Source of the DNA: Ashinkailepas kermadecensis | Lineage: Eukaryota > Arthropoda > Thecostraca > Neolepadidae | NCBI GenBank assembly: GCA_034440615.1 | Contig: JAOTOM010004559.1 | Coordinates: forward strand, 52,501 to 116,500 | Direction: 5' to 3' | Length of the DNA stretch: 64,000 nt | Shown: positions 36,101 through 50,342 of the stretch, piece by piece | How the letters are laid out: the number at the start of each line of letters is the position of its first letter | Position numbering within the stretch: position 1 is the stretch's first letter | The notes under the pieces: model-generated | Seen by the model: the letters and a program-made list of their open reading frames with translations, nothing else | Databases searched by the model: none | What the model was told of the DNA's origin: nothing | Program-made: the position numbers and the translations under genes

Positions 36101-39100
36101 CTGAACTCGTATTATAAATATTGTGTGATAACTATTTATTAGTAGATGTAGTGGCCACTCACAAGTGTTTAAATTCTGCTTAAGGTACACTTTCCAGTTC
36201 CTGTCACTTGCCCTGTCAATCTGATAGCTTCATTTTCCTTTAATCTAGGAGACTGGCATACCTGCACATACGGGTTCCCCTCGATCGGCCACGTAACTCA
36301 TCTCTGGGTGACGTGAAACTCGATAATTTGGGGAGCCAACCAGGTGAGACGATGGCATTACCTCCGGAGAGTGATTGTCATGACGATGTTATTTTCTGAA
36401 ACAGGCAAGTGTTGCATTTTTGCTGTTCGAGACTCGCAGATTTTGCGTTTTTCCTCATGACTCTGGGTCTAATAGCCACCGGTGACCTTCGATTGCCCTA
36501 ACATAGTGAGTACATGATTACGCACTATGGGCCAATTTTGGTTGGTTATTGGTTTTACGACACGTCGACCGTTGAGTCATATAGCGTCGCCAATCTCTCA
36601 CGCAGATTGGTCGCGGGCGAAGAGCAGCGACAGGTGAGACTCGAACCCACAATCTTTCGATTGTGAGACGAGCATCTTACCCCTAGACCACTCGTCCCCT
36701 ATGGGCAGATTTTGTCACGATCTTCACGAGCAACATGATCGCCGACAGTCGGTGGAATACAGGGAACGAGGCCGGTCAATACAGACGGCATACCATCATT
36801 ACCACCATCGCCATCCAGACGGACACGATTCACACAAAACCCAGACCACATACGACCACACCACAATCAAACGCTCAGCAACCAACTGACCTGCCAAACA
36901 TCGCACTTGGCAGGAATTTTCTCTATTTTCTGTTCGATAATAGAGACCACCCACTGGTAAGATTGACCGACAAACTAACCCCGGCGCCACCCGAGCATCA
37001 ACGCCGCGAACTTCAGGCCACAGGCGGGTCTTCACCGCCGGGTCAGCGCGGCTGGCTTGGTGGTCACCTCACCTTCACGTTGGTCAGGATGGTGGGACCG
37101 ACAAAGTTTCCGTTCTCGTAGCCGGCCACCTTGATGTTGCGGCCGTCCAGCGGACATTCGGCGCCGTCCTTGAGGCCCGACTCCACCAGCTGCTCAATGC
37201 GCTGCTTGGCCTTGGGCGAGATGACCGGTCCCAGGTCGGCGTTCGGCTCGTGACCTGGCGAGGTCAGCTAAGTCAGGTGGAATAAAGCGCAGAGGGAACA
37301 GCCAGACGTAGATGTAGGTGATATGCAAGGTACAGGACAGTAAACACCGCTGAAAACAGGCAGGGGAATAATGAACACAAAATAACTTTGGATTTGATTG
37401 TGGCTTTACGACGCACTCAGCGGCTGAGGCCGCATGGCGTCGCCTGCCTCTCACCCTGGCAGGGAGCGCGGGCATCGCGGGGATTCGAACCCTGTACCTC
37501 TGGCGTGCCAGACGCTCCGCTTAACCACTGAGCTACCGACGCCTCCACAATCATTTTTACGTCACGCCATCGATGAACACGTCACACATTGCTCGCTGAA
37601 AATTGCTGAACACACGCAAGTAATGAATACTAGCGCAGACTGCCGGGGACTCACGCACGGTGGCGACTTCAGAGATTACCAGAAACCAAGGGACACGGCG
37701 ATAGGGTGGAGATCCGAAGATCACTGGACGCCACAGGCAGTGGGGACTCCCGGAGATTGCCGAACGACACAAGTGCAGACAAACGAGAAAACGCCGAAAA
37801 CCACGGAAAAACAGACGCCACGGAAGACACTGCCACCCTGAACCACACGCCCGAACACCACCGCAGACAGCCCGACGCACAGTACACCACCAGCCACCGT
37901 CTCCGACGACGGCAGCACCACCCGCCCGTCGTCTCGCGCCCACGCACCGGCGTTGACCTTGAGCTTCCTGCTGCGCTCGACCAGCTCGGGCAGCCAGTCG
38001 CGCGCGCTGCCCACCAGCACGGCCGTGCTGAGCGCCATGCAGCGCTGGCCGGCCGCGCCGAACGCGGCGCCCACCAGCTGGTTCAGCATGTTCTCCTTGT
38101 TGGCGTCCGGCATGATGACGCCGTGGTTCTTGGCGCCCATGTTGCACTGTACGCGCTTGCCGTTCCGGCTGCCGCGCTCGTAGATGTGCTTGCCCTGCGG
38201 CGGGAGGCACCGACGTGGCGGTCGACGCTCGGGCCGGGTGCGGTGCTGGGTTTTCACATTCGAGCCATGGGATCTGACAGTAAAGAATGGCAAGACACAT
38301 GGCACCTGATGCAATGCGTGATTCACAATACTATTATGCATGTACACTGAATGGGCAATAAGTAGACATGGTTACTTTAGTTCACAAATTTTGCCAAGAA
38401 CTAATCTAGCCCCACATGAGTGAAATAGCAAGCTAGCAGTGATATTTTCAAGGAGCTGCTACCAAATACAAACACATTGCGAGACTTCATGCTCCTAGCT
38501 CAAACATAGTCACCCCCACCCAAAAGCGAACATCTCAGACCACCCCGCCGCCACCGCTCTGCCCACCGCAACGTCGGAGCCGACGAAGGAGATGGCGCGG
38601 ATGTCCGGGTTGTCGCAGATGAAGTCCACCGCCTCGTGCTCGCCGTGGATGACGTTCACCACGCCGTCCGGCATGCCCGCCTCCTGACGGTCAAAAACGC
38701 AAGTGTTGTTTGATGCTGATGCCGACAGACGGAGGAAAGCGACGGAGACTGGCAAGGCCCGTGGAAAACGACGGATACTGGCAAGGCGCGGGTGTGTTGG
38801 GATGATGTCGGCACCTGTCGGCACCACACATGAAATATGACAGACCACGCAGGTGACTTATCATTGTGCTGCGATCCTTCGAACGACGCGACAGGAGCGG
38901 ATCAGGGCGAAAGCAACAGGGATTGACCCCAACGACCACATTGTCAGTAAAATGCAAACGTCCACAAATATGACAAGTTCGGATACATTTCATGACACAA
39001 AACGAAAAAGCAAGAAATAAAAGAAGATGGTGGATTGGGATCATCCTCAGACTACTCAAGTTTTAAATATGTCGTGTTGTTGCACATTGTCGTCACATTT

Positions 39101-42100
39101 ACTCCCTCCAAAACAGTGGTTCTCTCAAAGAATACACCTGGACCTACCAGTGTGTGTAGGTATTCCACCGCTAATGCCATCCCTGCACATGCAACACATC
39201 GATGACAATGGACCGACACACACCAGCCTGTGGCACCGCACAGAGTACCGCGTGCCGACGCCTACCTTGAGCAGCTGCACCAACAACAGACAGGCGCCGG
39301 GGTCGCGCTGGGACGCCTACCTTGAGCAGCTGCATCAGCAGCATGCAGGCGCCGGGGTCGCGCTCCGACGGCTTGATGATGGACGTGTTGCCACAGACGA
39401 TCGCCGTCGGGAACATCTGGCGGCGCCGAGGCGCGTCAGCACATCGAGAGTACATGCCAGGCAGAGTAACAGTAACGGTACATCGTCATGGATGTCGTAT
39501 TGTGCTGCTTTTACTTCACGTCGATATCACAAGCTCGTGCGTAAGACAGACACAAGTCAGCTATGCTTTGTTTCGTGCTGACGACATCTACGCACTCGTC
39601 TCAGAGATTGTCTGCAGCTATGCCGCACTGCCTTACTCGTTTCTACGATGATATCCTCCTCGTTTCTACAACCACACCTGCATTGCTTCTATAATTATTC
39701 TGGTAAAGCGTATGCGCGTTAATAAACACCCGAGATGCACTGTCTCATCCGTGTTTATAATCATAACAGTGTACACGCACTCGTCCCGACATCATGTGGC
39801 CTTGCGACACTGCGAACTAACCCTCCGTTCCAACGAGTGACATCAAAAGTAGCTGGTGCTGAGGGACGGGGGGCCTCACCCAGAGCGGGATCATGGCCGG
39901 GAAGTTGAAGGGCGTGATGCCGGCAGTGACACCCAGCGGGATCCGGTAGGAGATCGTGTCCATGTCCTTGGCGACGCTCGGCATCGTCTCCCCCAGCTGC
40001 AGGCTGGTGACGCTGCAGCAGTGCTCCACCACCTCTGCAACAGGACCGGCAACGTCGTCACGGCTCGGCAGAGTCGTCACCGCAGACAATGTCAGAGCTG
40101 GCCGCAGCGTCACCCGACACAATCGGCATACCCAGCATCGTCAGCACCGCCACGTGTAGTGCATTACAAACTCTGATACAGGGGAGGAGGAGCAGTGTGC
40201 TTAGAGGCGTGCCGGACCATAGAGGGCATTTGTGCCGCCTTTAAAGCGAGTAGGTTTTGCAAGCGAGCTGAATGCAAGTGTACATTTACGTTAAAGGAGT
40301 CTTGCGTTGTAGTGTATGTGACGTTAAGGTACTAATGACGAGGGTGGGGGCCACCTCCCTGATGTTCAGAGTTTCAGTTTACTTTACCCCTCCGCAAGAT
40401 AATTTGTAGCTGGGGTGAGGGTGAGTGGACTCTGATACACCACCCAGCTCTTCACAGATTTGAGGGCATTAGTAAGAGCATTGGAACCGTTGGTGACGTT
40501 GAAGAAGTCGGTAGACAATTATGTTGAGAGGCAAAAATAGTACATGCTGAAAAAAAACTGACGAAAAAGGCGTCAGAAATTGATAATTATGAAATTGGTG
40601 GCTATTGCCTAACGAGTGTTTCACACAAGTCAATACAGGCTCCATCAGGTGTAGGTCTCAGCTTCAATTTGACAAGCTCAGGGCAAATGGACAAACGCAT
40701 GGAACTACCACTTATGAAACAGGGAGTGGACGCACTGGCCATTGGTACTGGCACCCCTGTGACAGGGCGAGAGACACACTGGTACCTCTGTAGCGGGCAC
40801 CGACACACTGGTAACTCGGTAGCGGGCACACAACACACTGGCACCTCTGTAGCGGGCACACGACACGCTGGTAACGCGGTAGCTGGCACACAACACACTG
40901 GTACCGATGTAGCGGACACACAACACACCGGTACCTATGTAGCGGGCACACGACACACCGGTACCTCTGTAGCGGGCACGCGACATACTGGTACCTCTGT
41001 AGTGGGCACACGACACACTGGTACCTCTGTAGCGGGCACACAACACACCGGTACCTCTGTAGCGGGCACACGACACACTGGTACCTCTGTAGTGGGCACA
41101 CGACACACCGGTACCTCGGTAGCGCGCACACGACACACTGACACCTCTGTAGTGGGCACACGACACACCGGTAACTCTGTAGCGGACACACGACACACCG
41201 GTACCTCTGCAGCGGGCACACAACACATTGGTACCTCTGTAGCGGACACACAACGCATTGGTACCTCTGTGGCGGACACACGACACACTGGTACCTCTGT
41301 AGCGGGCACACGGCACACCGGTACCTCTGTAGCGGGCACACGACACACCGGTACCTCTGTAGCGGACACACAACACATTGGTACCTCTGTAGCGGGCACA
41401 CGACACATTGGTACCTCTGTAGTGGGCACACGACACACTGGTACCTCTGTAGCGGGCACACAACACACTGGTACCTCTGTAGCGGGCACACGACACACTG
41501 GTACCTCTGTAGCGGGCACGTGAAAAGCTGGTATGTCACGATATGACATGCCACATTGGCATGACGTGGCACACAACACACTGGCACCTCTTCAAAGGGG
41601 TGCCAGTGTACTGGTACCTCTGCACACACAGCACGAGACACACAACATGCGGGGAACAAGACAGCCAATGGAACCGGTACCTGGACACCGGAGTCGCCTT
41701 CACGTCTGGACGAATCACCAGTTACACGCACCTCTCCAACACGGGACACCAATAACTGCGCGTTAACTATGAGGAAATCCGGATGCTTTGACGGTTTTTA
41801 TGGACCCAGCCTCTGATGGATTGCTGATGAGACACACGACACACGACTATATAATCCACGACTCGCACCCCGGTTCCCATTGGGTTCCAAGGAGGCAGAC
41901 AGTGGGGTGGGCCAGGAAGGCTTCACGTAAGGCGTGTGGGTAGGGCACCACAAAGCTCTGTTCATGGCATATGATTAACGCATAGTTAAACTGGAGACGG
42001 TGCTCGGCACGCACGTGAAAACAGCGTTGACGGCAGCTTCAAGCATAAAAAACAGCCATGTCAGGAAAATGGTGACAGATATGGCAAATAACCTCTCCAT

Positions 42101-45100
42101 AGTTCTACGCCTTCAACTACTTAGGCATACGCCTTCAACCTACTCCAATATCATTAAAGTGATGTGGTAGTGGCGACGGTAGGCCGAAGGGCGTTCTTTC
42201 AGACAGACGACCGCGACTTCTCGCATAGACGCCAAACAAACACCAGTGCCATTAAGTAAGCTAGCCGAATAAGCCCATATGACTGACATTAACACGCGCA
42301 CCGAAGGTGTGGGGGGGGGGGGGGGCGGAATCCGCTCACCACTCATGTTTTTATGACGATATCTCATAAACGAGCAGGCATATTGTAATGCAATCTTGTG
42401 ACTATTAAAAAGTGCATTCCTATGCAAAACTAGCTTTCGAAATCCGTTCGCAAACATAGAACCTGTGGGGTGCAAAGTCGACTGATCGGCCGCTGAGCGT
42501 TCAAGGTCACAACGGCTTCGTTGGTGTGGTGGCGGTGCAGACTGCGCGTCGGTGGCGGTGGCGCGTCGACGCGGTGTCGGTGGCGGTGGCGTCGGTGGCG
42601 GTGGCGCGTCGACGCGGTGGCGGTGGCGGTGGAGCGGCGGCGAGGTGCGTCGGCCGATCTCGACCTCATTCGACCCTGAAGGCATTGATCTCGGACCATG
42701 CACTTTATACTGCAATTATTTCACTTCAGCCGTAATCTACCCTCCAAATTGTGTGCTTATAGCTTCAGTAGTTTCCAATATCTCAAGAGGGGACAGAACC
42801 GCCCCCTCCAAGCCGCGCTGTGTGACGCCCCCCCCCCCCCGGCGCGCGTGTCAATAAACACACGACTACTGATCACGATCTCCGCTGGCTGGCTGGGTGC
42901 CCAAGCCTCGGCGCACCGCCTGGACTAGACTACACAGCCTACTTCGTCAGAACACACACACCGAGAGCAGCGAGCGCGGCCGGACTCACGCAGTCCACGC
43001 AGGACGTCGCCCTCGGCGTCCGCCAGCGTCTTGCCCTGCTCGCGGGTGATGCTCTCGGCCAGCCGGCGCATGTTCTTCTTGATGAGCGCCTGGTAGGTGA
43101 ACATGACCTGCTGGCGGGTCAGCACGGACGTCTGCGACCAGGTCGTGAACGCCGCCTTGGCCGCGTCCACGGCCGACTGCATCTCGGCCGGCGTCGACTT
43201 CGGCACGCGCGTCACCACCTGCGCCCAGCGCGGCCGTCACCGGGGCGCAAGGGACGGCACACGAGTGACGGACGAGTGTCACGTGTCCGGGACGGCACAT
43301 GAGTGACGGACGTGTGTCACGTGCGGGAGCACTGAGTGACGGACGTGTCACGTGTCCGGGACGGCACATGAGTGACGGACGTGTGTCACGTGTCCGGGAC
43401 GGCACATGAGTGACGGACGTGTGTCACGTGTCCGGGACGGCACATGAGTGACGGACGTGTGTCACGTGTCGGGGGAGTGTCACGTGTCCGGAACGGCACC
43501 TGAGTGACGGACGTGTGTCACGTGTCCGGGACGGCACATGAGTGACGGACGAGTGTCACGTGTCCGGGACGGCACATGAGTGACGGACGTGTGTCACGTG
43601 TCCGGGACGGCACATGAGTGACGGACGTGTGTCACGTGTCCGGAACGGCACCTGAGTGACGGACGTGTGTCACGTGTCCGGAACGGCACCTGAGTGACGG
43701 ACGAGTGTCACGTGTCCGGGACGGCACATGAGTGACGGACAGTGTCACGTGTCCGGGACGGCACTGAGTGACGGACGTGTCACGTGTCCGGGACGGCACT
43801 GAGTGACGGACATGTGTCACGTGTCCGGAACGGCACCTGAGTGACGGACATGTGTCACGTGTCCGGGACGGCACAGGAGTGACGGACGTGTGTCACGTGT
43901 CCGGAACGGCACCTGAGTGACGGACGTGTGTCACGTGTCCGGGACGGCACATGAGTGACGGACATGTGTCACGTGTCCGGGACGGCACTGAGTGACGGAC
44001 ATGTGTCACGTGTCCGGGACGGCACAGGAGTGACGGACGTGTGTCACGTGTCCGGGACGGCACTGAGTGACGGACGTGTGTCACGTGTCCGGGACGGCAC
44101 ATGAGTGACGGACGAGTGTCACGTGTCCGGAACGGCACCTGAGTGACGGACGTGTGTCACGTGTCCGGGACGGCACATGAGTGACGGACGTGTGTCACGT
44201 GTCCGGAACGGCACCTGAGTGACGGACGTGTGTCACGTGTCCGGGACGGCACATGAGTGACGGACGTGTGTCACGTGTCCGGGACGGCACATGAGTGACG
44301 GACGTGTGTCACGTGTCCGGGACGGCACATGAGTGACGGACGTGTGTCACGTGTCCGGAACGGCACCTGAGTGACGGACGTGTGTCACGTGTCCGGAACG
44401 GCACCTGAGTGACGGACGTGTGTCACGTGTCCGGGACGGCACATGAGTGACGGACGTATGTGTCACGTGTCCGGGACGACACATGAGTGACGGACGTGTG
44501 TCACGTGCCCGAGACGGCACCTGAGTGACGGACGTGTGTGGCAGGTGCAAATGTGCGAGCACATGTGGGGTGTTTGTGTGGGAAGCACGTGTGTGGAATG
44601 CGGCAACGTGTCGGCGGTAGAAGCCATGAGCGAAGGTCTGGCTTGAACATGTGTGCCGAGGGCAGGTATCACGGATGTAGGTACGGTCGGTGTGTGCACA
44701 ACAGATGCAGGCATGGCGGATATGGGTATTACGGATCATGTTACAAATAATCCTGCATGATGAGCCTTTGGCATACGATTGCACAATGGATCATGAGGAC
44801 ATGGAATCTGGGAGAGACAATGGACATACGTTGAATTTTCTTCTCACACAACCAAAACAAACTTTACCAATCCAGCATGTTGTACTTGTCTGGCTGGATT
44901 ATATATTGCACATCGGATAGTCATGGATGGCAGGATCTAAGCATCTTTTGGACTCGATAACGGGAGGAAAATTGGACCTGAAACGGAGACCAGCTTAAGC
45001 CGTGAGATGATGTCGGAATATGCTTATTTTTCTTATCTCGCCACTAAAATAAACATCAATGTCAGGACACTGTCGACACGACGGATGTAGATGACGAATG

Positions 45101-48100
45101 CGGGTATAGCGGGCGCGAGCACTACGGTACGACACATGTAGGTGGCAGATGTTTGCATGATGGCTGCAGACATACGTGACAGGGTACACGTGACAGGGTC
45201 CAAGTGACGGGACTCGTGCGGAGAGGGCTGTAGGTCGACGTGGGATAGTTCGGTAATCCATTTATTAATGTTAGCCGATCCAATGGTTTGAAATTTCGCG
45301 CTAACTTGAAGGAAGCTCACCGAAAGCTAGACTTCCTACTCCCATCCAGCTAACAAGGCCCTCCGACTGGAAACGTCATACAACTGCAACGAAGGCTACA
45401 CGCATCCTTAAATATGCGAATCAATATTACACGAACAGCCCTTTAATTTCGGCAAATGCACGTATGCAACATGCATGCATGTCTGTATTATCAACATCGT
45501 CAATCACAAATAATGGGTTTTTGGATACATTCGTCATACATAGAGGTTGATAAATGAAATAGGAGCGAATAATGAGAAATAACAATGGTGGGTGACAGCG
45601 TAAAGACGGAGCCAAATCGTATTCATAGGCGCTACCGTGCGAAATCAAAACCCATCACGTCGCGCTTTTTACCAAATTAATAATGTTCAGGAAAGCGGTC
45701 TTTGTAATTTGGAACACCGTGCGTCACTTATAGGATCAACACATGCAAATGATGCGTCATTGTAATCAAAGCAAAGCAAGGAGTTTCTCGATCCATTTGT
45801 TCAGGCAGCTCAAAATTGTGAGTCATTTCGGATTTTTTTTTAAACTTTCAGCTTCATGACATTTTCGGTACCACAATGCAAAGTCAAAACCCACTAGTTA
45901 TCTAAGAGCCGTCAAAGTCCACTATATTAAAAACACGGACTGGCAAAAGACACTGCATCCGGACGTAGCTGGCTTTGTCAAGGAACTACGTCTGGATGTA
46001 ATGGCGTTTGCAAGTTGAACCTATATTCGGATGGCAACGTAAGCGTTCATCGGCTGGTTGTTTTATGGCGCATGGAGCATGTTTCATCATTTAGCGCTTC
46101 ACTTTAATCAAAAAGTGTTCATCGAGTGTATCTTAATGATGTTCATTGATAATGGTGCATCAAAATTGTTCATAAAGGTGTTACCTATGTTGGCTTGTGA
46201 TTCTCCGAGGGTGACATCTTCCAATTAATTGATGGTCCATTCTGGGTGAGTCCATGGTTGCCTGCTCTGTGGCGTTGTTTTTACAGACGCAGAGCTTTGT
46301 TACCAGAGCTATTTTGTAGTCGCATTCTTCCAGAGTATATCGCGCGATTTCATTCTCGTGTATGGTTATCTACATTTTCAGAGGGAACCCAGTCCTTGTC
46401 AGGACGTGATAATGTGATACGGCTGACGGAAAAATCAGATGGTCATGCAATTGTGATAAGCGGGCAGAAGACATACATACATATGCAAATATGCTGGCGC
46501 AGCCTCTTCGTAACCTCGCCGTAGTATCACTATGTTGCATCTCACAAGATCGTCGTACAAATTAGCAATGCCGATATTCCCTAACACCACACGAATAACC
46601 AGTTCATACTTCAAGTGCACACTTGCAGGTTCTTTAGCATTTGTCAAGTGGTCAATTTTAATTGCATACAAATTAAATCATGTGCATGGTATAAATCACG
46701 CTCTAATTACTTCTCAACATCTAGTAATTTAAGAGCTTATTTTTCGTGTGTAGCCGAACAGATAATGAGGAACAGACGAGGTTCAGAACCGGAGATAAAC
46801 CACATGACTAGGTTGAGCAAATACTTAGCAATCACTACATCTGTGCCCACTCAAGCCTACTCATGATAAGCTAATCCAGCTGGAGTGTACGCCGTTTCGT
46901 GATTTCCGCCGAGTCCTATCTCTTTCTCTTTTGTTGAGGCCTACTAGTTGCTTTTCGACACTGAACAAGCCCCATCGTCGTCAACGTGTATCGTACCGCC
47001 ATGTTGAGCGTACGAAGTGTTTACTATGGGCGTGGATGAAACGCCGAGCACCGCCAGCAGCGAGGTCTCTTCCAACAAAGAGACTTCCACGTGGCCCAAT
47101 CATGGATGAAATTCCGCGACCCGTCCACGACCCGAGGGAGACACTATTGTAGGGTTGCTACTGGGCGCTTCATGTCAGTTATCGCCGGCGTCGGGCGGTC
47201 AGTCTAGCACTGAAGCGGCGAGACTCCACTCTAGCACTGAAGCGGCGAGACTCCACTCTAGCACTGAAGCGGCGAGACTCCACTCTGAGACCGAGGCGGT
47301 GGCGGCGAGATTCTACTACGGCACCGAGGCGGTGGCGGCGAGATTCTACTACGGCACCGAGGCGGTGGCGGCGAGATTCTACTACGGCACCGAGGCGGTG
47401 GCGGCGAGATTCTACTACGGCACCGAGGCGGTGGCGGCGAGACACCACTCTCGCACCGAGGCGGCGAAACTTCATTCCGGTGCCGAGGAGGCAAAATGAT
47501 TTGGTACTATCGAGTTGCAAGAGGTTCTGCGGTCAACCATCGTATCAGATAACGGACACGTGATAGTGATTGACATAGTAAAAGATGTAATGGGTATAAC
47601 TAACCACGTGCTGATTTTGAAATTAGGCTGTCTACTAAACTGTTTTTTTTTTGTGTGTGTTTAAGGAAGTTTTCTGCATGAAATGCAGCCTGAGAAGACG
47701 ATCACAATGACATAAAAAACGAAAAATGACCAAAAATAAACGCAATGGGATTTTTAATGTACTTTGCACGGCAGGGTGGGACTAAAAACACCGGACAGTT
47801 CGACAGATGGTGACCGACCAGAGCAGCGCATCCCAGGAGACAGCCGACCTATTTGGGTAGCTGGGACTCGTCGGTACCAGTCTACATCAAGCAGACGAAG
47901 CTGGGCCTTCGTAGTCGCCCTGGTCTCCCGACGTCAAATCCCACTCCGTCGAACGGACATGGATCGAATTGCCTTGGGAGCATGTGCAATATATTGAGCG
48001 CCTTGAGCACGTTCAGACAGACCCAGTACATGTTTAGCTTGGCGGTTTTTCGCCAACCTCGTCTGGTCAATGCAGGTGTAATATGACCGCGCCTTCGGAC

Positions 48101-50303
48101 CCCAGTTACAGTTCGAGCAGTGAAACTTACCATCCCTGAACTGCGTTTTTAATGCACCACCCGTCACTGGAAGACAGTACGAAATGCAAGCACGGGCACT
48201 TCAATGATTACTCGGCGGGCCTCATTGGGGATGTGATGTTGAAATTGTTTAGGGCAACTGGAGCCCAAAGCATTTCTTTACTACAGCGGATACATGTGGT
48301 TCTCATGCAGGGTTCGAAACATAGGCTGTTGTTGGATTTGTGACATCCAGAGCATTATCCTCGCCAGATAGACATCCTTTCATTGTTCCCATTTGAAGGT
48401 TGAATGGCGCTGTTTGACAATGAACTGTTTCGTGATGAAGTGCTCAAGATTTACTGGGAAGTGCAAACTGAGAATCTGATGTCACAGGTTTGAAGAAACA
48501 TCCGCTCCCTATTCGACTATCGATATTTTTTCTTCTTCTCCACATTCAAGATTACAAAACACAAATCCAACCCTATTCTCATGATACATTTGGGCCTGTA
48601 GCCACATCTATAACCTTGATGTTATTTTTTCAAGGAATGATTTCTGAGCCAGAGATATTGAAATATCTTTTGTTTGCTTACATTTTGGTATGATTTTTGT
48701 GCCAATGAGGAGGGAGTCTGTATGTATTAAGGACGCTCATTTCAAACCAATTTCAGCAGAAATCATTTTTACGGTTAGTTAATTGATGCTTTAATTCCGA
48801 TATGGAGATCGGAGGCTGATTTTGGCCATGGAAGTGTGATCCAAATTTTAGATATCATCTGCATATCAAATTACCCAGCTATGTGGCAGATAATTATATA
48901 AATCATTGGTAAATAAACTGAACATCAATAGGCCCACCAGTGAGCCCCGGAGCCCACCAGAATTAAATGAGAGTTCATGCACCCTCTCGATCAAGCTATT
49001 ATATTTGAGACAGGTAACTATCAAGCCATATCAAACCATAACATATTGAGAAAACACGATTCAATGAGACGTCGTCCCTTACGCAGACTGCATGCTATAA
49101 TTTTTTTTTACGCATGGGATCTCCGACACCAGCTCGACCGTTTCACATAGAAACACCCGGCTCAAGGCCAGTTCCGATGTTTGACACGTATAAATAAACG
49201 CTGACCGCCAGCAAAGAACGAGATTCCGACTGGCCATAGTAACGCCGGCGACGGGCTGGTGCGGATTGGTCAGTTCAGTCGGGGTGTCACCGATCGGCGG
49301 GTCCAAAGGGGTGTGGCAGATGGCTAGTCCAAAGGGCGTGTGACAAATGGGCTAGTCTAAATGGGGTGCAGCAGATGGGCTAGTCCAAAGGGGGTATGGC
49401 AGACATATCAGTTCAGTGAGTGTGGCCGATGGGCTAGTTCATGGGGTGGGTGGGGGTAGATGAGTCAGCTCAGTAGGGTGTGGTCGATGGGCTAGCCTAG
49501 CTAGTTCAATGCGGATAAACGGATGTGGGAGCTACTGCCACACTCAGCACGATGGATGGCAGATGGAGTAATGAGAAGATACAACCGACAGAGCTGTTCA
49601 TTCGGATCAGCACCATAGGGCCAGCAGAAATAGCGCGGGGTCGGTAGATAGTTAATTAATCCAGTCTAAGGACACTATATGGGCGCAGGGTTGGTTGCAC
49701 CAGGAACGGCACATCACGAGCGCCACCAAGATGGACTGGGCGACATGAAGCTGGCGGCATATATACTGGACCAGTCTTGGTGATCGCCCATGGACTGACG
49801 TTTGGATTATCACGCAGAAGGCCGCTGGCGGTTTGGTTCGGAAAGCAGCTGGCGGTTTGGTTCGTAAAGCAATGTGTTCCACACTGTACAGCCCCAGATG
49901 ACCTGGCGCTGTATCAAGACAAAAAGTAATACAGATTTGTAACGAAAAGTTAGAGTACGCAAGTGATCGTCACCGGCGAATACCGCAAAATAATTAACTT
50001 CACAAATGTCATTGATAGTTTTTTTTAAGGTGCCAACGAGGCCGGCATCTAACATCGAAACATAATTGTAGTGTTGTCTGAGGGTCATCATCCGTGTCCA
50101 GTCTCCAAGCCTTCACTGCCTACGAAGCACACAGCCATCCAACCAGATAAAACACAGCACCTTGCCATCCCTTCACCTCCATCAGTCTTCAGTCCCTCTG
50201 GCAGTCGGAAACCCTCACTGCCACCCCAGGCCAATTCCAAACTAGGAATCTCCTGTTCTAGCAAATCGTCATGAAGTCTTGGGGGCGGGGGCGGGGGCGG
50301 GGG

Positions 50304-50342
<39 letters not shown>

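Noticed and set aside
40669..41752. Frames of 260-350 residues on both strands over the 40.8-41.5 kb array
   Set aside because: Same effect of a 30-bp unit; the array is inside an ALDH6A1 intron.
43239..44540. CRISPR array
   Set aside because: Units are tandem with no unique spacers, and the context is an arthropod intron.
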